From assembly GCA_023660035.1 (NCBI GenBank), contig JAGXOF010000010.1:1-17918 (forward strand): a stretch of 17,918 nt of DNA. Direction: 5' to 3'. A program made the position numbers and the translations under genes. The notes beneath the pieces are model-generated. The model worked only from the letters and a program-made list of their open reading frames with translations, was not told the origin of the DNA and did not search any database. How positions within the stretch are numbered: the first letter of the stretch is position 1; each line of letters starts with the position of its first letter. This document shows, one piece after another, positions 15,072 to 17,918 of the stretch. The stretch comes from Dehalococcoidia bacterium LH_S1. Lineage in GTDB: Bacteria; Chloroflexota; Dehalococcoidia; SZUA-161; SpSt-899.

Positions 15072-15080
15072 ATGATAACA
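15072..15080 (-). promoter_or_regulatory. Predicted extended -10 promoter, leaderless Mut7-C gene
   Basis: On the minus strand TG-T-TATCAT runs from 15080 to 15072 (5/6 match plus the TG extension). Exactly six bases separate it from the ATG at 15065, so the expected start of transcription is the A of ATG. No ribosome site and no good -35 are visible. Confidence 0.5.
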
Positions 15081-15114
15081 TAAATAGTCAGGCACTTCAT
15101 TCCGGGCGCAAATC

Positions 15115-15123
15115 TGTTATAAT
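15115..15123 (+). promoter_or_regulatory. Predicted extended -10 promoter of archease-rtcB
   Basis: TG-T-TATAAT at 15115-15123 is a perfect -10 with the TG extension; no good -35 is visible. The expected start of transcription is 15130-15131, three or four bases before ATG 15134. The -10 overlaps the alternative ATG at 15122, which argues against that start. Confidence 0.6.
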
Positions 15124-15133
15124 GCATGCTACG

Positions 15134-15550
15134 ATGCAGAGGTTCGAGATTCTCGACCATACCGCTGACACGGGGATCATCGCCTACGGGGAAAGCCTTG
15201 AGGAGGTTTTTGCGAACGCAGCCTACGGGATGATCAGCATCATCGCCGACGCAGAAACCGTGAACGAGGTAGTAGAGCGTGAGATTTCCGCCGAGGCTTT
15301 CGACCAGACAGAACTGCTGGTCACGTGGCTCAACGAGCTCCTGTATCTGTTCGATGCCGAATTCCTTTTATTCTCAAGGTTTGACATCCAGGGACTAACG
15401 GAGGAGCGAATACGGGCGACGACCTATGGGGAGAAGGCTGACTCCTCACGCCATAACCTGAAGACACATGTCAAGGCCGCCACGTATCACTCGCTCAAAC
15501 TGGAAGAAAAAGAGGAAGGCTTCCGGGCTCAGGTAATATTTGATGTGTAG
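15134..15550 (+). CDS. Archease (RtcB activation factor)
   Basis: Archease promotes guanylylation and turnover of the RtcB RNA ligase. The protein is 138 aa, the usual size. Motifs are FEILDHTADTGIIAYGESLEEVFANAA (4-30, with metal-site D8 and D12), LLVTWLNELLYLFD (61-74), RHNLKTHVKAATYHSL (106-121, with H107 and H119), and the C-terminal VIFDV with its acidic residue. ATG 15134 is chosen over 15122 because the latter overlaps a perfect -10 box and the protein motif follows directly. No Shine-Dalgarno is present, so the mRNA is probably leaderless or nearly so. rtcB follows after 23 bp, a well-known gene pair. Confidence 0.94.
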   Translation: MQRFEILDHTADTGIIAYGESLEEVFANAAYGMISIIADAETVNEVVEREISAEAFDQTELLVTWLNELLYLFDAEFLLFSRFDIQGLTEERIRATTYGEKADSSRHNLKTHVKAATYHSLKLEEKEEGFRAQVIFDV

Positions 15551-15573
15551 GACTGTATACGGGAGGTGTGACG

Positions 15574-17031
15574 ATGGCAGGATGGAAGAAGATACTTAGG
15601 AAGATCGATGATTACCGCTGGGAGATAGACCCGAGCTACAAGCCGGGTATGCAGGTTCCCGGACTTATATACTCCGATGAGCAGATGCTTGACCAGATCG
15701 GCGAGGAGCAAACCCCCGATCAGGTGGCCAATGTCGCTTTTCTCCCCGGAATTGTGGGGAAATCACTGGCCATGCCCGATATTCACTGGGGTTACGGATT
15801 CCCCATCGGAGGAGTGGCAGCGACCAGAATGGAGGACGGAGTGATTTCCCCTGGAGGCGTAGGCTTCGATATCAATTGCGGCGTACGGCTCGTACTAACC
15901 AACCTGACTGAAAACGATGTCAGGCCCAGAATCGAAAAGGTTGTCAACGAGCTTTTTCACGCCGTACCCTCCGGCCTGGGCTCCGAGGGACGGATAAAGC
16001 TGAAGGGGAAGGAGATAGACAAAGTCCTCCGCGACGGCGCTCGCTGGGCAATTGAGAAAGGATACGGAGAGCCGGAAGACCTGGAGTTCACCGAGGAGAA
16101 CGGGAGCATGAAAGGCGCTGATCCCTCCCGGGTCAGCGAACGAGCCAAGAAGCGAGGCACTCCCCAGCTCGGCACCCTTGGCTCGGGGAATCACTTCCTA
16201 GAGGTTCAGGTAGTCGACGAAATCTACGATGAGTCAGTAGCCAGAGCCTTCGGTGTGGAGCAGACAGGACAGGTGGTGATACTCATCCACACCGGCTCAC
16301 GGGGATTCGGTCACCAGGTTTGCGATGATTACCTCAAGACTATGGGAAAAGCTGTAAGAGACTACGGAATCGAACTCCCCGACCGGCAGCTCGCCTGTGC
16401 CCCCACAAAATCGGCCGAAGGGCAGGACTACCTTGCCGCGATGGCCTGTGCTGCCAACTATGCCTGGACCAACCGCCAGTGTATAATGCACTGGGCAAGA
16501 GAAGCGCTGGCCAAGGTTTTCGGGAAAAGCTATCGCGATCTGGGGATGAATCTCACGTATGACGTAGCCCACAACATCGCCAAGATAGAGGAATATACAA
16601 TCAATGGAAAGAAGTACTCCCTGTGTGTCCACCGCAAAGGCGCCACCCGGGCCTTCCCCGCCGGGAATCCCGACATTCCCAGTGCCTATCGCGATGTCGG
16701 CCAGCCAGTACTAATCCCCGGCGACATGGGGCGCTTTTCTTACGTAGCCGTGGGAACCGAAAAAGCCATGGAGGAAAGCTTCGGTTCCACCTGTCACGGG
16801 GCAGGACGCGTCAAAAGCCGCAGGGCAGCCAAGAAGAGCCTCTCCTTCGACGAAGTCGCCGACGAGCTGAGGTCTAAAGGAATCACCTTCAAAGCAACAA
16901 GCAAGTCGGCCCTGGTAGAGGAAGCCTCACAAGCCTATAAGGACGTCGCAGACGTTGTTCACGTGGCCGAGGGGGCGGGGATATCACGCAAGGTACTGAA
17001 GGCCAGGCCTATCGGGGTGGTTAAAGGGTAA
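15574..17031 (+). CDS. rtcB: RNA-splicing ligase RtcB
   Basis: RtcB joins RNA 2',3'-cyclic-phosphate or 3'-phosphate ends to 5'-OH ends, using GTP and Mn2+ (485 aa, normal length). The ATG 15574 has GGAGG seven bases upstream; a GTG at 15568 is less likely. Metal and catalytic residues are all present: D99 and C102 in GFDINCGVR, N206/H207 in GSGNHFLE, H239 in LIHTGSRGFGHQ, H333 in YDVAHN, and H353 in VHRKGATRAFP, the predicted GMP-accepting histidine. The C-terminal TCHGAGRVKSRRAAKK and KARPIGVVKG are also conserved. It forms an operon with archease. The rest of an RNA-repair set (RtcA, RtcR) is not in this window, but a Mut7-C RNase is divergent. Confidence 0.97.
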   Translation: MAGWKKILRKIDDYRWEIDPSYKPGMQVPGLIYSDEQMLDQIGEEQTPDQVANVAFLPGIVGKSLAMPDIHWGYGFPIGGVAATRMEDGVISPGGVGFDINCGVRLVLTNLTENDVRPRIEKVVNELFHAVPSGLGSEGRIKLKGKEIDKVLRDGARWAIEKGYGEPEDLEFTEENGSMKGADPSRVSERAKKRGTPQLGTLGSGNHFLEVQVVDEIYDESVARAFGVEQTGQVVILIHTGSRGFGHQVCDDYLKTMGKAVRDYGIELPDRQLACAPTKSAEGQDYLAAMACAANYAWTNRQCIMHWAREALAKVFGKSYRDLGMNLTYDVAHNIAKIEEYTINGKKYSLCVHRKGATRAFPAGNPDIPSAYRDVGQPVLIPGDMGRFSYVAVGTEKAMEESFGSTCHGAGRVKSRRAAKKSLSFDEVADELRSKGITFKATSKSALVEEASQAYKDVADVVHVAEGAGISRKVLKARPIGVVKG

Positions 17032-17143
17032 TAATGCCGGGCACACCTAAATTCACCCCTGGGAGCTGGACTGCTTTTCCTTTAGTCAACACCTCCGCAA
17101 GGAAACTGAGTCCCGCCAAGATACTGCCGGCTATAACCTTTAT
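17021..17143 (-). other. Possible 40-codon small ORF with AUA start, convergent with rtcB
   Basis: On the minus strand an open frame runs from ATA 17143 to TAA 17023-17021. It encodes a hydrophobic, protein-like peptide beginning IKVIAGSILAGLSFLAEVL. GAGAGGTGA is placed like a ribosome site before the ATA, and an extended -10 (TG-G-TAGAAT, 17196-17188) lies further upstream. Against it, there is no ATG/GTG/TTG start at the ribosome site, a TAA sits just upstream in frame, and the 3' end overlaps rtcB by 11 bp. The remainder of the rtcB-HDAC gap (17032-17279) shows no convincing terminator or other gene. Confidence 0.2.
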
Positions 17144-17279
17144 CGCTTCACCTCTCTTATCTTATTTCGTCGGGCTGACTACTTTCTATTCTACCAAACT
17201 CGCTTGTGCAGGCATACGGCAATAACCACAACGGGCGAAGACGAATTCAAACGGAAAGACACCGGCAAAAAACTCGGCC

Positions 17280-17918
17280 TCACCCACCAAAACACGTCCA
17301 GTACGGCGCAAGCCTCTGTCCCACAGCTTTCACCGTCTCCTCAGTCTCAGAGACTGCGAAATCAGTCCTGTACCCCGAAGGAAATGGATAGGGCTCTTCC
17401 AGACCGGTTTCTATCCCTGAAAGGCCGCATATTGAGGTCAGCCACCCCAGAGGGAACAAAATCCCCTTGGGATCATACCCGGAACCGTCAAAAGACACCA
17501 CTTTCCCCTGGCACATGCTATCAGCTATTCGCCGTATCTTGTCAACGACCATGTAAATGCCCTTTAAAGTTAATCCCATCTGCGTTATGCGGTCCATGAA
17601 GTGGGGATCGCTCCCGTCAACCATCAATATCATTTCCGGCCGGAATTCCTCCGCCAGAGGGACAACGATACCATCCATCACGCGCTCATAAGCCTGGTCG
17701 CTCGACCCGGGCAGGAGAGGCACGTTCACGCAGTATCCCTGGCCTTCGCCCTCGCCTATAGGGTTCTTATATGATGGTCCGGGATACAAGGTGCGGGGGT
17801 CCTGGTGAATCGAAATGAACAGCACCCTCGGGTCCCTCGCGAAAATCTGATATATCCCGTCCCCTGCGTGGGCATCCGCATCGAGAATCAGAATCCGGTT
17901 CAGTCCGTGGTTCTGCAT
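17280..17918 (-). CDS. Histone deacetylase family protein (AcuC/HDAC-like amidohydrolase), 5' partial
   Basis: This is a zinc-dependent deacetylase or amidohydrolase of the arginase-deacetylase fold. Bacterial members act on acetylated proteins, polyamines or other amides. The visible 212 residues are the C-terminal part. The ATG at the window edge precedes the metal-site motif by only 12 residues, whereas the family has well over 100 before it, so the gene continues beyond the window. Motifs are ILDADAHAGDG (metal ligands D15 and H17), VLFISIHQDPRTLYPG, GEGEGQGYCVNVPLLPG, MVDGSDPHFMDRI (metal ligand D104), and DGSGYDP with the likely catalytic Y148. The usual DxHH pair reads DAHA, so the second His is Ala. 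Substrate unknown. It converges on rtcB with a gap of about 248 bp. Confidence 0.85.
   Translation of the reverse strand: MQNHGLNRILILDADAHAGDGIYQIFARDPRVLFISIHQDPRTLYPGPSYKNPIGEGEGQGYCVNVPLLPGSSDQAYERVMDGIVVPLAEEFRPEMILMVDGSDPHFMDRITQMGLTLKGIYMVVDKIRRIADSMCQGKVVSFDGSGYDPKGILFPLGWLTSICGLSGIETGLEEPYPFPSGYRTDFAVSETEETVKAVGQRLAPYWTCFGG

Noticed and set aside
17032..17279. Bidirectional terminator between rtcB and the HDAC-like gene
   Set aside because: I looked for GC stems followed by T-runs on both strands and found only a T-run within a short GGC/GCC loop; not convincing.
17204..17599. 131-codon plus-strand open frame opposite the HDAC-like gene
   Set aside because: Shadow of a conserved minus-strand protein; composition is Ser/Pro/Arg-rich with no motif.
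1..17918. tRNA, rRNA, CRISPR, integrase, transposase, toxin-antitoxin or defence genes
   Set aside because: None recognised on either strand; no cloverleaf-like segment, regular spaced repeats or mobile-element proteins were seen.

Overview
The window is a gene-dense bacterial chromosome segment of mixed housekeeping, transport and central-carbon genes. All genes look bacterial, and Shine-Dalgarno sites precede most of the plus-strand starts. I see no phage, plasmid, CRISPR, rRNA or tRNA signature. The solute-binding lipoprotein, the two-chain class I fumarase, the SdhA/C/D/B set and the archease-RtcB pair would fit an anaerobic or facultative lineage such as Chloroflexota. That assignment is an impression from gene content and was not tested.

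Layout, left to right. (1) 1-1200: the 3' part of a tRNA nucleotidyltransferase / poly(A) polymerase gene, cut by the window edge. (2) 1197-6003: a complete branched-chain-amino-acid-type (Liv/HAAT) ABC importer in the order binding protein, LivH, LivM, LivG, LivF. A good sigma70-type promoter overlaps the upstream stop codon and implies a leader of about 150 nt. (3) 6058-12669: a C4-dicarboxylate operon of malic enzyme, fumarase alpha, fumarase beta, SdhA, SdhC, SdhD and SdhB. It can interconvert succinate, fumarate and malate and decarboxylate malate to pyruvate. The malic enzyme reading frame is broken at a run of nine G, and the fumarase halves are separated by a hairpin-rich, repeat-flanked segment of about 220 bp.

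(4) 15065 down to 12666, minus strand: Mut7-C-type RNase, NAD kinase, an ArgA-like GNAT acetyltransferase and a Nudix hydrolase. The last gene converges on sdhB, and the two stop codons share one CTAG. (5) 15115-17031, plus strand: archease and RtcB RNA ligase, divergent from the Mut7-C RNase. The shared intergenic region holds two extended -10 promoters placed so that both first genes would be leaderless or nearly so. (6) 17280-17918, minus strand: the 3' part of a histone-deacetylase-family (AcuC/HDAC-like) amidohydrolase.

Most of the content is conventional, and I found no clear undescribed multi-gene system. The best leads are the G9 frameshift in malic enzyme, the possible MITE-like element inside the fumarase pair, and the paired leaderless-type promoters between the Mut7-C RNase and the archease-RtcB operon.
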